This document shows positions 36,431 through 46,746 of a DNA stretch of 64,000 bases, one piece after another. A program made the translations under genes and the position numbers. Numbering within the stretch: the first letter of the stretch is position 1; the number at the start of each line of letters is the position of its first letter. The notes below the pieces were generated by a model, which worked only from the letters and a program-made list of their open reading frames with translations, had not been told where the DNA came from and made no database searches. Origin of the DNA: Jiangella alba (GTDB taxonomy: Bacteria; Actinomycetota; Actinomycetes; Jiangellales; Jiangellaceae); contig NZ_FNUC01000003.1 of the NCBI RefSeq assembly GCF_900106035.1, positions 2,845,501 through 2,909,500 on the forward strand, in the 5' to 3' direction.

Positions 36431-36486
36431 CCATGATCATCAACCTTTTGCGCTGCCGGGCCGACACAGAAGGTTGATGATCATGG
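36431..36486. repeat. Palindromic repeat hairpin, copy A
   Basis: CCATGATCATCAACCTT (36431-36447) and its exact complement (36470-36486) form a 17-bp stem around a 22-nt loop. It overlaps the stop codon of the adjoining minus-strand gene, so it probably acts as its terminator. A copy with the same stem and a related loop is at 37496-37551. Confidence 0.85.
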
Positions 36487-37416
36487 GACGCCGCAGGCTG
36501 GCCCGCAGGATCGCGGGCGGCCGGGCCAGCCGCGGGCGCGCAGGACGCGGGCCTGTTCCGCGGCGACGCCGCAGGGGTCGCCGAAGACGTCGGCGTGGCC
36601 GTAGCGCAGGGTGGCGTGGCCGTCGACGGTCGCGCTGTTGTCGCGACGGCGGTCACGGAATCGCCCCTCATCGGCGTGCCCAATGCGGCCGTCCAGCTCG
36701 ACCCTCAGGTGATGGTCTGGGTAGTCGACGTCGATCCAGATCACCCGGTTCCCCGCGACGCGGCGTTGGCGGCAGCCGGCCGGAAGGCCGTGGGCGCGTT
36801 CGACCCGGCGCAGATGACGCAGCTCCAGCGGTGACTGGGCACCGTCGGCGACGTCGGCGAGCATGGCCTCGACCATCGGGCGCCAGCGGATCTTCTTGCG
36901 GCGGGCGAGTGCATCGGCGAGGCGTTCCGGCGTGGTCAGGCGACGTTGGCAGGCCGCCGTCACCCAGCCCTCCACGTCGCTCGGATGCGGTGCGACGTCG
37001 ACGAGATCCAGCACGGTGTCGTCGACCCGCGTGCGCGGTGGCATCGCGACCGGATGCCGCGTCAACGGCAGCCGGTGCGCGTAGTGCACCCGCACGCCGT
37101 CGATCTTGCCGCGAACGTGCCGGCTGACCGGCGCGGTGACGTGGATGACCGGCCCGGGATCGTCGCAGAGTCCGCCGAGGTGGGCGGCGGTGCGGTGGCT
37201 CGCCGCGGCGCCGTCGCCGACGCGCAGGATCGCCGCCCACACCTGCGCCGCGAACGGCAGCGGCCCGGTGAACGTCGCGAAGGTGTGGGCATGCACCCGC
37301 TGCCAGCGTCCCGACGCGACCAGCCACCGAAGCCTGGACGGCGTCAGCCCGGCCGCCAGCGCCTGGGCGCGGCTGACCACGCCGTGCTGGACGGCGACGA
37401 GCTCTTCGAGATCCAC
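36481..37416 (-). CDS. AbiEi-antitoxin-like N-terminal domain with C-terminal DUF559-like nuclease fold
   Basis: About 311 residues. The N-terminus, 'VAVQHGVVSRAQALAAGLTPSRLRWLVASGRWQRVHAHTFATF', matches the winged-helix domain found in AbiEi-type antitoxins. The C-terminus, 'WIDVDYPDHHLRVELDGRIGHADEGRFRDRRRDNSATVDGHATLRYGHADV', has the spaced acidic D..E.D and H/R pattern of DUF559/Vsr-like nuclease folds. Such two-domain proteins are common orphans in actinomycetes. No cognate AbiEii toxin is next to it. GTG 37416 has GAAGG 9 nt upstream. The gene is bracketed by two copies of one palindromic repeat. Confidence 0.65.
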   Translation of the reverse strand: MDLEELVAVQHGVVSRAQALAAGLTPSRLRWLVASGRWQRVHAHTFATFTGPLPFAAQVWAAILRVGDGAAASHRTAAHLGGLCDDPGPVIHVTAPVSRHVRGKIDGVRVHYAHRLPLTRHPVAMPPRTRVDDTVLDLVDVAPHPSDVEGWVTAACQRRLTTPERLADALARRKKIRWRPMVEAMLADVADGAQSPLELRHLRRVERAHGLPAGCRQRRVAGNRVIWIDVDYPDHHLRVELDGRIGHADEGRFRDRRRDNSATVDGHATLRYGHADVFGDPCGVAAEQARVLRARGWPGRPRSCGPACGVP

Positions 37417-37495
37417 ATGCGCAAGCCTTCGTCCGCGACCGCCGCCGCGCCAGGCCCCGTTGTGCATCTGTGGACAGCCATGCATGTGTCCACAG

Positions 37496-37551
37496 CCATG
37501 ATCATCAACCTTCTGCGCTGGTATGACGACACACAAGGTTGATGATCATGG
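37496..37551. repeat. Palindromic repeat hairpin, copy B
   Basis: It has the same 17-bp stem as copy A (37496-37512 with 37535-37551) and a 22-nt loop that also contains TGCGCTG and GACACA. It overlaps the stop codon of the gguB-type permease and probably terminates that operon. Confidence 0.85.
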
Positions 37552-38792
37552 GGAGGATCGGCCGCGCCGCTTGTTCCAGATGTCGAACGCGACCGCCAGC
37601 ATGAGGACCAGACCTTTGACCACCGACTGGACTGACTGGTCGACGCCCATGAGCTGCATGCCGTTGCTCATCACCGCCATGATGAGGCCGCCGACCATCG
37701 CGCCGACGACGGTGCCGACGCCGCCTGTGACCGCCGCTCCCCCGATGAACGCCGCCGCGATCGCGTCCAGCTCGAACATCGTCCCCGCCGCCGGCTGGGC
37801 GCCGTTGGACCGGGACGAGTAGATGACGCCGGCGACGGCGGACAGGAAGCCCATGTTGACGAAGATCCAGAAGTTCACCGTGCGCACCCGCACGCCGGAC
37901 AGCAGTGCCGCCGGCAGGTTGCCGCCGATCGCGTAGACCTGCCGGCCGAACACCGTCCGCTTGGTGACGACCGCGTACACGATCACCAGCACGCCGAGGA
38001 TGATCAGCACGATCGGCAGGCCGCGCGCGTGCGCCAGCTGCCAGGCGAAATACATGACGACGACGCCGACGGCCAGCACCCGGGTCACGAACAGCGGGAA
38101 CGACTCCACCGGCTGGCGGTAGCGGATCCGCGCGACCCGGGTCCGGAACCCGCTGACGGCGTACCCGGCCACCGCGAACGCGCCGATGAACAGCGTGAAC
38201 GCGTCGTAGCCCTGCCCGCCGAACAGGCCGTTGAGGAAGCCGCTGGCCACCCGCTGGTACTCCGACGGGAACGGCGACAGCGAGATGTTGTCCAGCACCT
38301 GCAGCGTCAGCCCGCGGAACAGCAGCATGCCGGCCAGCGTCACGATGAACGCCGGGATGCCGACGTAGGCGACCCAGAACCCGTGCCACGCGCCGACCGC
38401 GACGCCGACCAGCAGCGCCGCCACGATGCCGACCCACCAGGCGTAGCCCTGCTGGATCACCAGCACCGCCGACACCGCGCCCGTCAACGCGACGACGGAA
38501 CCCACGGACAGGTCGATGTGCCCGGCGATGATGACGATCACCATGCCGATGGCCAGCACCAGGATGTAGGAGTACTGCAGGACGATGTTGGTGATGTTGC
38601 CGGGACTCAGCAGCACCCCGTCGGTCAGGATCGCGAACAGCGCCACGATCACCACGAAGGCCACGTAGATGCCGCTCTGCCGCACGTTGCGGGTCACCAG
38701 CGTGCGCAGGTTGCTGGTGCCGGTGTGCAGGGCGGCGGCCTGGGCGCTCTCCGCCTCGGCGCGGTCCTCGGCCGGCGGTCGCTGCGTGCTGG

Positions 38793-38796
<4 letters not shown>
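37546..38796 (-). CDS. gguB: Multiple-monosaccharide ABC transporter permease (GguB/MmsB type)
   Basis: The 416-residue permease of the ribose/xylose class shows 'GMVIVIIAGHIDLSVGSVVALTGAVSAVL' and, near the end, 'ELDAIAAAFIGGAAVTGGVGTVVGAMVGG', with about ten helices. Its length is that of the GguB/XylH subgroup. ATG 38796 overlaps the stop of the ATPase gene and has a GGAGGG ribosome site. It imports pentoses or galactose together with GguA and ChvE. Confidence 0.93.
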
Positions 38797-40328
<1,532 letters not shown>

Positions 40329-40337
40329 GGCGGGGTC

Positions 40338-41474
40338 TCAGTCGGTCTGGCCGGCGGCGACCTCCTCGGCCGTGTAGTAGCCGGAGTCGACGAGCAGCGG
40401 GGCGATGTCGTCGGCGTAGACGGTTTCGACCGGCAGCAGGTACGACGGCACCACCTTGACGCCGTTCTCGTAGGTCTCGGTGTCGTTGGCCTCCGGCTCG
40501 TCGCCGGCGAGGAACGCCTCGGCCGCCGCGACGGCCTGCTCGGCCAGCAGCCGGGTGTCCTTGAAGATGGTGGAGTTCTGCACGCCGTCGTCGATCAGCT
40601 TCACCGACGCGATCTCCGCGTCCTGCCCGGTCACCACAGACATCGGACTGGCGACCGCGCCGTAGCCGGCGTTCTGCAGGGCCGTGATGATGCCGCGCGA
40701 CAGCCCGTCGTACGGCGACAGCACGCCGTCGACGCGCGAGCCGTCGTTGTAGCTGGACGTCAGCAGGTCCTCCATGCGCCGCTGCGCGGTCTCCTGCTGC
40801 CAGCGCAGGATCGCGACCTGCTCGATGCCGGTCTGGCCGGACTTCACCACCAGCGAGCCGTCGTCGATGAACGGCTGCAGCGTGTCCATCGCACCGTCGA
40901 AGAAGAAGTGCGCGTTGTTGTCGTCCAGCGACCCGGCGAACAGTTCGACGTTGAACGGCCCGGTCGCCTCGCCCGGCTGGCCGTCCGCCGTCCGCAGCCC
41001 GAGCCCGGTCAGCAGCGCCTCGGCCTGGGCGACGCCGACGCGGTAGTTGTCGAAGCTGACGTAGAAGTCGACGTTCTCGCTGTCGCGGATCAGCCGGTCG
41101 TAGGCGATGACGGGGATGTCGGCGTCGGCGGCCGCCTGCAGCTGGCTGCTCAGCGCCGTGCCGTCGATGGCGGCGATGATCAGGACGTCCGCGCCCTGCG
41201 TGATCATCTGGTCCACCTGCTGCGACTGCGTCGGGATGTCGTCACCGGCGTACTGCAGGTCGACCTGGTAGCCGAGCTCCTCGAGCTGCTCGCGCACCGA
41301 GTCGCCGTCGGCGATCCACCGTTCCGAGGTCTGGGTCGGCATCGAGACGCCGATCGTGCGGTCCTCGGGAGGGGCGGACTCCTCGGTGCCGCCGCCCGCG
41401 CCCTCGCCGCCGCAGGCCGCCATCGTCAGGGCCAGCAGCGCACCGCTGACCAGGGCTTTGACTCGTAGGTTCAC
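40338..41474 (-). CDS. chvE: Multiple-monosaccharide ABC transporter binding lipoprotein (ChvE type)
   Basis: The 378-residue lipoprotein has a lipobox 'MAAC' (Cys21) and a ribose-binding-type core: 'IGVSMPTQTSERWIADGDSVREQLEELG', 'YDRLIRDSENVDFYVSFDNYRVG', 'LSPYDGLSRGIITALQNAG' and 'VKVVPSYLLPVETV'. The ChvE group binds arabinose, xylose, galactose and glucose. It is the first gene of the operon and starts at GTG 41474 with GGAGGGG upstream. Next to the arabino-oligosaccharide operon it likely takes up the released or free pentoses. Confidence 0.93.
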   Translation of the reverse strand: MNLRVKALVSGALLALTMAACGGEGAGGGTEESAPPEDRTIGVSMPTQTSERWIADGDSVREQLEELGYQVDLQYAGDDIPTQSQQVDQMITQGADVLIIAAIDGTALSSQLQAAADADIPVIAYDRLIRDSENVDFYVSFDNYRVGVAQAEALLTGLGLRTADGQPGEATGPFNVELFAGSLDDNNAHFFFDGAMDTLQPFIDDGSLVVKSGQTGIEQVAILRWQQETAQRRMEDLLTSSYNDGSRVDGVLSPYDGLSRGIITALQNAGYGAVASPMSVVTGQDAEIASVKLIDDGVQNSTIFKDTRLLAEQAVAAAEAFLAGDEPEANDTETYENGVKVVPSYLLPVETVYADDIAPLLVDSGYYTAEEVAAGQTD

Positions 41475-41540
41475 AAGGCCCCTCCCTCGCAGAAACGGGC
41501 CATTTGACCCGTCACTGGATCACGTCCGGAATGTGCTGGT

Positions 41541-41554
41541 TGTGAACGTTAACA
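41541..41554. promoter_or_regulatory. Candidate LacI-family operator for the ggu/chvE operon
   Basis: TGTGAACGTTAACA is a near-perfect palindrome (one mismatched pair) centred on AACGTT, 67 bp before the chvE-type start. Such sites are usual for LacI-family control of pentose operons. It differs outside the centre from the site at 35333, so a different repressor is expected. Confidence 0.55.
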
Positions 41555-41599
41555 GCAGTTCCGCGACAGGGCAGTCACGATCCGGTAACGGGCCTGTCG

Positions 41600-42994
41600 T
41601 CACCGTCGGCGCCGGAGGACGAACGCCCCGGCCAGCAGGCCCAGGACGGCGAAGGCGGCGGCGGTGCCGAAGGCGGCCCGCAGGCCGTCGACGGTCCCGT
41701 GCCGGCCGGCCGCGACGGCGACCGAGGTGACGATGGCGATGCCCAGCGCGCTGCCGACGTTGAACAGGGTGTCGACGAGCCCGGCGGCCAGCCCCGACTC
41801 CTCCTCGGGCACGCCGGCGAGCGCGGCGATCTGCGCCGCGACGAAGCAGGCGCCCATGCCCGGGCCGAAGACCAGCAACCCCGCGAGCAGGTCGGCGGCG
41901 AACGAGCCGCCGGCCGAGACCGGCGTCAGCAGCAGCGCGCCACCCAGCACGAGCAGCATCCCGCCGATGGCGATCGGCCGCACGCCGAGCCGCGTCACCA
42001 GCGCCTGCCCGGCGAACGCGCCGGCGATCGACATGCCGGTCATGACGGCGCTCATCAGGCCGAACTGCAGGGCCGAGTAGCCGAGCACCTGCTGGGCGTA
42101 GATCGTCAGCGGGAACAGCATGCCGTCGACGGCCAGGCCGACCGCGAGCATCAGCAGGTTGCCGCCGACCAGCGTGCGGTTGCGGAAGATCCGCAACGGC
42201 ACCAGCGGCGCCGCCGTGCGCGCCTCCACCACCACGAACAGTGCCAGCACCGCGGCCGCGGCGGCGAACAGGCCGAGCGACGCCGCGCTGAGCCAGCCGT
42301 GCTCGGGCGCCTTGATCACCGCGTACGCCAGCAGCAGCGGCCCGGCGGTGATCGTCGCCGCGCCGGCGAGGTCGAACCGGTGCTCGCCGGCGCGGTCCCG
42401 GCTCTCCCGGACCAGCACCGGGCACAGCGCCAGGATGACCAGCCCAATGGGCACGTTGATGAAGAACACCCACTCCCAGCCGAGCAGCGATGTGATGACG
42501 CCGCCGATCAGCAGCCCGGCCGTCGCGCCGAACCCGCCGAGGCCGCCCCACACGCCGAGCGCGCGGTTGCGCTCGGCGCCGTCGGGGAAGGTGGCGACGA
42601 CGATCGACAGCGCGGTCGGCGCCATGATCGCGGCCGACACGCCCTGCACGGCCCGGGCCGCGACCAGCACCTCGCCGGACCACGCGATGCCGCAGAACAG
42701 CGACGACGCGACGAACAGCACCAGACCCGCCATGAACACCCGGCGCCGCCCGAACAGGTCGGCCATCCGGCCGGAGAACAGCATCAGCCCGGCGAACGTG
42801 AGCGCGTACGCGGTCAGCACCCACTGCACGCCCGAGAGCGTGAAGCCCAGCTCCCGCCGCATCGTCGGAATGGCCGTCAGCACGATCGTCGCGTCCAAGA
42901 TGACCATGAAGAAGGCCAGGCCGAGCAGGCCCAGAGCCTGCCAGCGGCGCGGGTCGGCGGTTGCCGCCACGACGGGCGGCGTCCGGGTGTCCAT
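41600..42994 (-). CDS. MFS drug-efflux transporter of the DHA2 (EmrB/QacA) family
   Basis: The 464-residue membrane protein has the family's motif C region, 'WVLTAYALTFAGLMLFSGRMADLFGRRRVFMAGLVLF', and the long N-terminal 'ALGLLGLAFFMVILDATIVLTAIPTMRRELGF' typical of DHA2 exporters with 14 helices. It uses the proton gradient to expel drugs or metabolites. GAGGAGG precedes the ATG. It is divergent from an HxlR-type regulator over an unusually AT-rich 101-bp gap, which probably controls it. Confidence 0.92.
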   Translation of the reverse strand: MDTRTPPVVAATADPRRWQALGLLGLAFFMVILDATIVLTAIPTMRRELGFTLSGVQWVLTAYALTFAGLMLFSGRMADLFGRRRVFMAGLVLFVASSLFCGIAWSGEVLVAARAVQGVSAAIMAPTALSIVVATFPDGAERNRALGVWGGLGGFGATAGLLIGGVITSLLGWEWVFFINVPIGLVILALCPVLVRESRDRAGEHRFDLAGAATITAGPLLLAYAVIKAPEHGWLSAASLGLFAAAAAVLALFVVVEARTAAPLVPLRIFRNRTLVGGNLLMLAVGLAVDGMLFPLTIYAQQVLGYSALQFGLMSAVMTGMSIAGAFAGQALVTRLGVRPIAIGGMLLVLGGALLLTPVSAGGSFAADLLAGLLVFGPGMGACFVAAQIAALAGVPEEESGLAAGLVDTLFNVGSALGIAIVTSVAVAAGRHGTVDGLRAAFGTAAAFAVLGLLAGAFVLRRRR

Positions 42995-43083
42995 CGGATC
43001 CCTCCTCGTTCGGCGTTAGTTAGAAATTACAACCGACTAGATGTTATTCACAACCCATTGAGTGCAATTCGCTACTCAGCTGC

Positions 43084-43089
43084 TAGGCT
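43084..43089 (+). promoter_or_regulatory. Candidate -10 box (leaderless) for the HxlR gene
   Basis: TAGGCT is followed by 6 nt and the GTG at 43096, with no ribosome site between. Confidence 0.45.
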
Positions 43090-43095
43090 GAGGGC

Positions 43096-43770
43096 GTGTC
43101 GACCAAGCGCTCATACGCCGACGGCTGCGCTGCCGCGCACGCCCTCGACCTCGTCGGCGAGCGGTGGGCGCTGCTGGTGGTACGCGAGCTGCTGCTCGGC
43201 CCGAAACGCTTCAGCGGCCTGCGGCGAGGGCTGCCCGGCGCGGCGCCCAACGTCATCGCGCAACGGCTGCGCGACCTCGAGGCCGCCGGCGTGGTGCGCC
43301 GCCGCACGCTGCCGCCGCCGGTCGCGTCGCAGGTCTACGAGCTGACGGCGTGGGGCCTCGAGCTCGAGCCGGTGGTGCGCGCGCTCGGCCGCTGGGGCAG
43401 CCGGTCCCCCGGCATGGACCACGACGCCCCGCTCAGCGTCGACGCCCTGGTGCTGGCCATGCGCACCCTCTTCGCCCCCGGCCGCGCGGCCGGCCTCGAC
43501 GCCACGTACGCGCTGCGCGTCGACGACGACGCCTTCACCGCCACGGTGGGCGGGGGCGAGTTCCGCATCGTGCGCGGCACCGGACCGGCCGACGTCGCCG
43601 TCACCGCCGCCGGCACCGTCCTCAACGAGGTCATCTGGGGTGACCAGGACCTCGGCGCCGCCGTCGACGACGGGCTCGTGCGGCTCGACCCCGACACCGA
43701 GGCCGCCCGCCGGTTCTTCGACCTGTTCCCGCTGCCCGAGCCGGCCGCGCCCGCCGGCGCCGGCCGGTAA
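43096..43770 (+). CDS. HxlR-family regulator with SCP2-like C-terminal domain
   Basis: The 224-residue protein begins with an HxlR winged helix ('HALDLVGERWALLVVRELLLGPKRFSGLRRGLPG', 'YELTAWGLELEPVVRALGRWG'). Unlike simple HxlR proteins (about 120 residues), it has a further 100-residue domain ('ATYALRVDDDAFTATVGGGEFRIVRG', '...VIWGDQDLGAAVDDGLVRL') that resembles a sterol-carrier-2 fold, a plausible pocket for a lipophilic effector. It is divergent from the DHA2 exporter, so control of efflux is likely. GTG start, likely leaderless. Confidence 0.85.
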   Translation: MSTKRSYADGCAAAHALDLVGERWALLVVRELLLGPKRFSGLRRGLPGAAPNVIAQRLRDLEAAGVVRRRTLPPPVASQVYELTAWGLELEPVVRALGRWGSRSPGMDHDAPLSVDALVLAMRTLFAPGRAAGLDATYALRVDDDAFTATVGGGEFRIVRGTGPADVAVTAAGTVLNEVIWGDQDLGAAVDDGLVRLDPDTEAARRFFDLFPLPEPAAPAGAGR

Positions 43771-43773
43771 CCT
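43768..43773 (+). promoter_or_regulatory. Candidate -10 box (leaderless) for the SARP gene
   Basis: TAACCT overlaps the TAA stop of the HxlR gene and is followed by 7 nt and the GTG at 43781. Confidence 0.4.
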
Positions 43774-43780
43774 CGACGCC

Positions 43781-46660
43781 GTGCCCGAACCAGTCGTCTC
43801 CGTCCGGCTGCTGGGCCAGGTCGAGCTGCTCCGGGGCACGCAGCCCGTGCCGCTGGCCCGCCGTCCGGCCGCGCTGCTCGCCGCGCTCGCGCTGCGGCTG
43901 GGCACGCCGGTGTCGTACGCCGCGATCACCGAGCTGCTGTGGGTGCCGGAGGACCTGCCGGCCAACCCGCGGCGGGCCATCCAGACGTACGCGTCGCGGC
44001 TGCGCGACGTACTGGGACGCGACGCGGTCGTCGCGCACGGCGACGGCCTGCGCCTGGACCTCGACCCCGGCCAGGTCGACCTCCACCGCTTCCGCCGGCT
44101 CGCCGCGGCGGCCACCGACCCGGCGACGCTGACGGCGGCGCTGGAGCTGTGGACCGCGGAGCCGCTGTCCGGGCTCGCGGTCGGCCAGCTGACCGTCGTC
44201 GAAGGGCCGGCCCTGCTCGACGAGGTGCTCAGCGTGGCCGAGCGGCGCGACGAGCTGCGGCTGCGAGCCGGCGACCTCGACGACGCGTTCGTGGCGTCGC
44301 TGCGGCGGCTGACGTCGGAGCAGCCGTGGCGCGAGCGGTCCTGGTGCCACCTCATGCTGGCGCTGTACCGCACCGGCCAGCAGGGCGAGGCGCTGGCGAC
44401 GTTCACCCGCCTGGTCACGGTGCTGCGCGACGACCTCGGCATCGACCCCGGCGCCGAGGCCACCCAGCTGCACCAGCGCATGCTGGCCGGCGACCCCGGC
44501 CTCCTCGACGCCGCGCCGGCGGCGCCCACGGCCGCGGCGGCCGAGCCGCCCGCCCAGCTGCCGGCCGGGTCGCCCGCGTTCGTGGGCCGCCCGCACGAGC
44601 TGGCGGCGCTGGCCCGGCTGCTGGAACGCCCCGCCGACCGCGTCCGCGTCGCCGTCGTGTCCGGTCCGGCCGGCGTCGGCAAGACGACCACGACGGTCGA
44701 GGCGGCGCACCGGGCCCGGTCCCGGTTCCCCGACGGCCAGCTCTTCGCCGAGGGCACCCGCGGCGGCGCCGAGGTCCCGGCGCGTGACATCCTCGGGGCG
44801 TTCCTGAGCGACCTCGGCGTCGCGCCCGACGATCTCCCGTCCTCGCAGGCCGGCCGCGCGGCGCTGTTCCGGTCGATGTGCGCGCGCCGCCGGCTGCTCG
44901 TCGTCATCGACGACGCCTACTCGGTCGAGCAGGTCACCGCGCTGCTCCCGGGCGCCGGTGAGTGCGCCGTCCTCGTCACGGCGCGCCGGCGGCTGGCCGT
45001 CCCGGCCAACGTGTCGGTCGACCTCGACCCCATCTCGGCCACGGAGTCGCACGAGCTGCTGACGACGCTGATCAGCGCCGACCGGCTGGCCGCGGAGCCG
45101 GCGGCCGCCACCGCCATCGTCGAGGCGTGCGCCGGCTCGCCGCTGGCGCTGCTGATCGTCGGCGGACGGCTCGCCACCCGGCCGGCCTGGCCGCTGGCGC
45201 ACCTGCGCGACCGCCTCACCGGGCCCGGCCGCCTGGCCGAGCTGCGACTGGACGGCCGCTCCGTCGAGGCCGCCCTCGACGCCACCACCGGCACCCTCGC
45301 CGCTCCGGCCGCCGCCCGGTTCCGCGCCCTGGGCGCGCTGCCGGCCGACCTCGTCGACGTCGAGACCGCCGCGGCGCTGTGGGAGACCGGCCGGGCCGAG
45401 GCCCGCGAACTGCTGGAACAGCTCTGCGACCTCCGGCTGCTGGAGCCGGCCGCGCCCGAGTGCTACGCGTGGCACGGCCTCATCGGCAGCTACCTGCGCG
45501 ACCGGCCCGGGCGGCGCGACCCCGCCGGCCTGCGGCGGGCGCTGCAGCAGGCCATCGCGTCCGTCGCGCACGCCAACGAGCGGCTGCGGCCGGGCGACCG
45601 GCCGCCGCACCCGATCATCACCGGCGTCAACGCCGACGGCGTCGTGTTCGCCGGCCACGACGACGTTCACGCCTGGGTGCACCCGCGCAGCGCGCTCCTC
45701 GTCGGGCTGGCCCGCGACGCGCTGGCGTCGGGTCACACCGACAGCGCGGTCGAGGCCGCGGCCCTGGCCACGAGCCTCGACCTGCTGCTCGACGAATGCT
45801 GCGGTTCGTGGGACGGCACCGAGGACCTGCTGCGCGCCGTCACCGTCACGCCGCTGCCGCCGATCGCCGACCGCTTCGTGGGCAGCGCCTGGCACAACCT
45901 CGCCTCCGGCCTGTCCGACCAGGGCCGGCTGGCGGAGGCCGAGGACGCCGCGGAGCGGGCCATCGGGTTCTGGCGGCGGACCGGCGACCGGTACGGCGAG
46001 GCCGCGCTGCTGAACAACCTCGCCGTACTGCGTGGGCGATTCGGCGACGACGTCGCCGCGCTGGAGTACATGCACCAGTGCATGGAGGTGGCCGACGCGC
46101 TGCCGCTCTCGATGCGCGCGCGCTGCCATGCCACCTACGCCGAGCGCCTCGCCAGCCACGGCGACGCCGCCGAAGCGCAGGCCGCGCTGGCGGAGGCACG
46201 TCGGCTGCACACGCCCGAGCCGGGTTCGCACCCCGCCTACCAACTGCTGTCGGCCGAGGTCCGGGTGCACCTCGCCGCGGACCGGCCGGCCGACGCGGTC
46301 GACGCCGCCGAACGCGCCGTCGCGGCCGCCCGGGCGATGCGCTCACCCCGGCTGGTCGCCCGCGCGACCGTCGCGCTCGCGCGGGCCCGGCGGCTGGCCG
46401 GCCGCGAGAGCCTCGACACCGCGGCCGAGGCCTTGCAGCGGCTCGCCGCCCTCGACCAGCTCGACGTGCAGGCGACCAGCGAGGCGCTGGCCGAGCTGGC
46501 GCGCACCCACCGCGCCCGCGGCGACCTCGTCAGCGCCGACGCCTGCGCCGCCGAGGCCGCCCGCCTCGTCGAGGTCGGGGGGCTGCGCGGCACCCCCTGG
46601 GCCGCGACGCTGCTCGGCGGCCTCAGCCCGGTCGGCCCGGCCGGTGGCCAGGCCCGCTGA
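43781..46660 (+). CDS. SARP/AfsR-like regulator (DNA-binding, BTAD, NB-ARC and TPR domains)
   Basis: The 959-residue protein begins with an OmpR-type DNA-binding domain ('VSVRLLGQVELLRGTQPVPLARRPAALLAALAL', '..NPRRAIQTYASRLRDVLG'). A BTAD domain follows (about 100-245), then an NB-ARC ATPase with P-loop 'GPAGVGKTTTT' near residue 294 and 'RRRLLVVIDDAYSVEQV'. The C-terminal 350 residues are TPR-like. This is the AfsR layout; such proteins activate secondary-metabolite or morphological genes. No biosynthetic cluster is visible here, so its targets lie elsewhere. GTG start with a leaderless-type -10. Confidence 0.92.
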   Translation: MPEPVVSVRLLGQVELLRGTQPVPLARRPAALLAALALRLGTPVSYAAITELLWVPEDLPANPRRAIQTYASRLRDVLGRDAVVAHGDGLRLDLDPGQVDLHRFRRLAAAATDPATLTAALELWTAEPLSGLAVGQLTVVEGPALLDEVLSVAERRDELRLRAGDLDDAFVASLRRLTSEQPWRERSWCHLMLALYRTGQQGEALATFTRLVTVLRDDLGIDPGAEATQLHQRMLAGDPGLLDAAPAAPTAAAAEPPAQLPAGSPAFVGRPHELAALARLLERPADRVRVAVVSGPAGVGKTTTTVEAAHRARSRFPDGQLFAEGTRGGAEVPARDILGAFLSDLGVAPDDLPSSQAGRAALFRSMCARRRLLVVIDDAYSVEQVTALLPGAGECAVLVTARRRLAVPANVSVDLDPISATESHELLTTLISADRLAAEPAAATAIVEACAGSPLALLIVGGRLATRPAWPLAHLRDRLTGPGRLAELRLDGRSVEAALDATTGTLAAPAAARFRALGALPADLVDVETAAALWETGRAEARELLEQLCDLRLLEPAAPECYAWHGLIGSYLRDRPGRRDPAGLRRALQQAIASVAHANERLRPGDRPPHPIITGVNADGVVFAGHDDVHAWVHPRSALLVGLARDALASGHTDSAVEAAALATSLDLLLDECCGSWDGTEDLLRAVTVTPLPPIADRFVGSAWHNLASGLSDQGRLAEAEDAAERAIGFWRRTGDRYGEAALLNNLAVLRGRFGDDVAALEYMHQCMEVADALPLSMRARCHATYAERLASHGDAAEAQAALAEARRLHTPEPGSHPAYQLLSAEVRVHLAADRPADAVDAAERAVAAARAMRSPRLVARATVALARARRLAGRESLDTAAEALQRLAALDQLDVQATSEALAELARTHRARGDLVSADACAAEAARLVEVGGLRGTPWAATLLGGLSPVGPAGGQAR

Positions 46661-46746
46661 TCCCGCGACCGCAAGACCACCACGGCGAGCCTCGACGTCG
46701 GCCATCATGACCCGGGAGGGCTGGTAGCCCGCACCGGAGGTGGCCG

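Noticed and set aside
36481-37416. Type IV toxin-antitoxin pair
   Set aside because: An AbiEi-like N-terminus is present but no AbiEii nucleotidyltransferase gene is adjacent, and the C-terminus looks nuclease-like.
36431-37551. Two palindromes as inverted ends of an insertion sequence
   Set aside because: The enclosed gene has no transposase features, no target duplication is evident, and each hairpin sits at a gene 3' end, which terminators explain as well.
43640-46660. Starting the SARP gene at an ATG upstream of 43781
   Set aside because: The earlier frame lies within the HxlR gene; the BTAD/HTH match begins directly after GTG 43781.
43781-46660. SARP gene as sign of a local antibiotic cluster
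   Set aside because: No PKS, NRPS, terpene, RiPP or tailoring genes lie near it; flanking genes are an exporter with its regulator and an antiporter.
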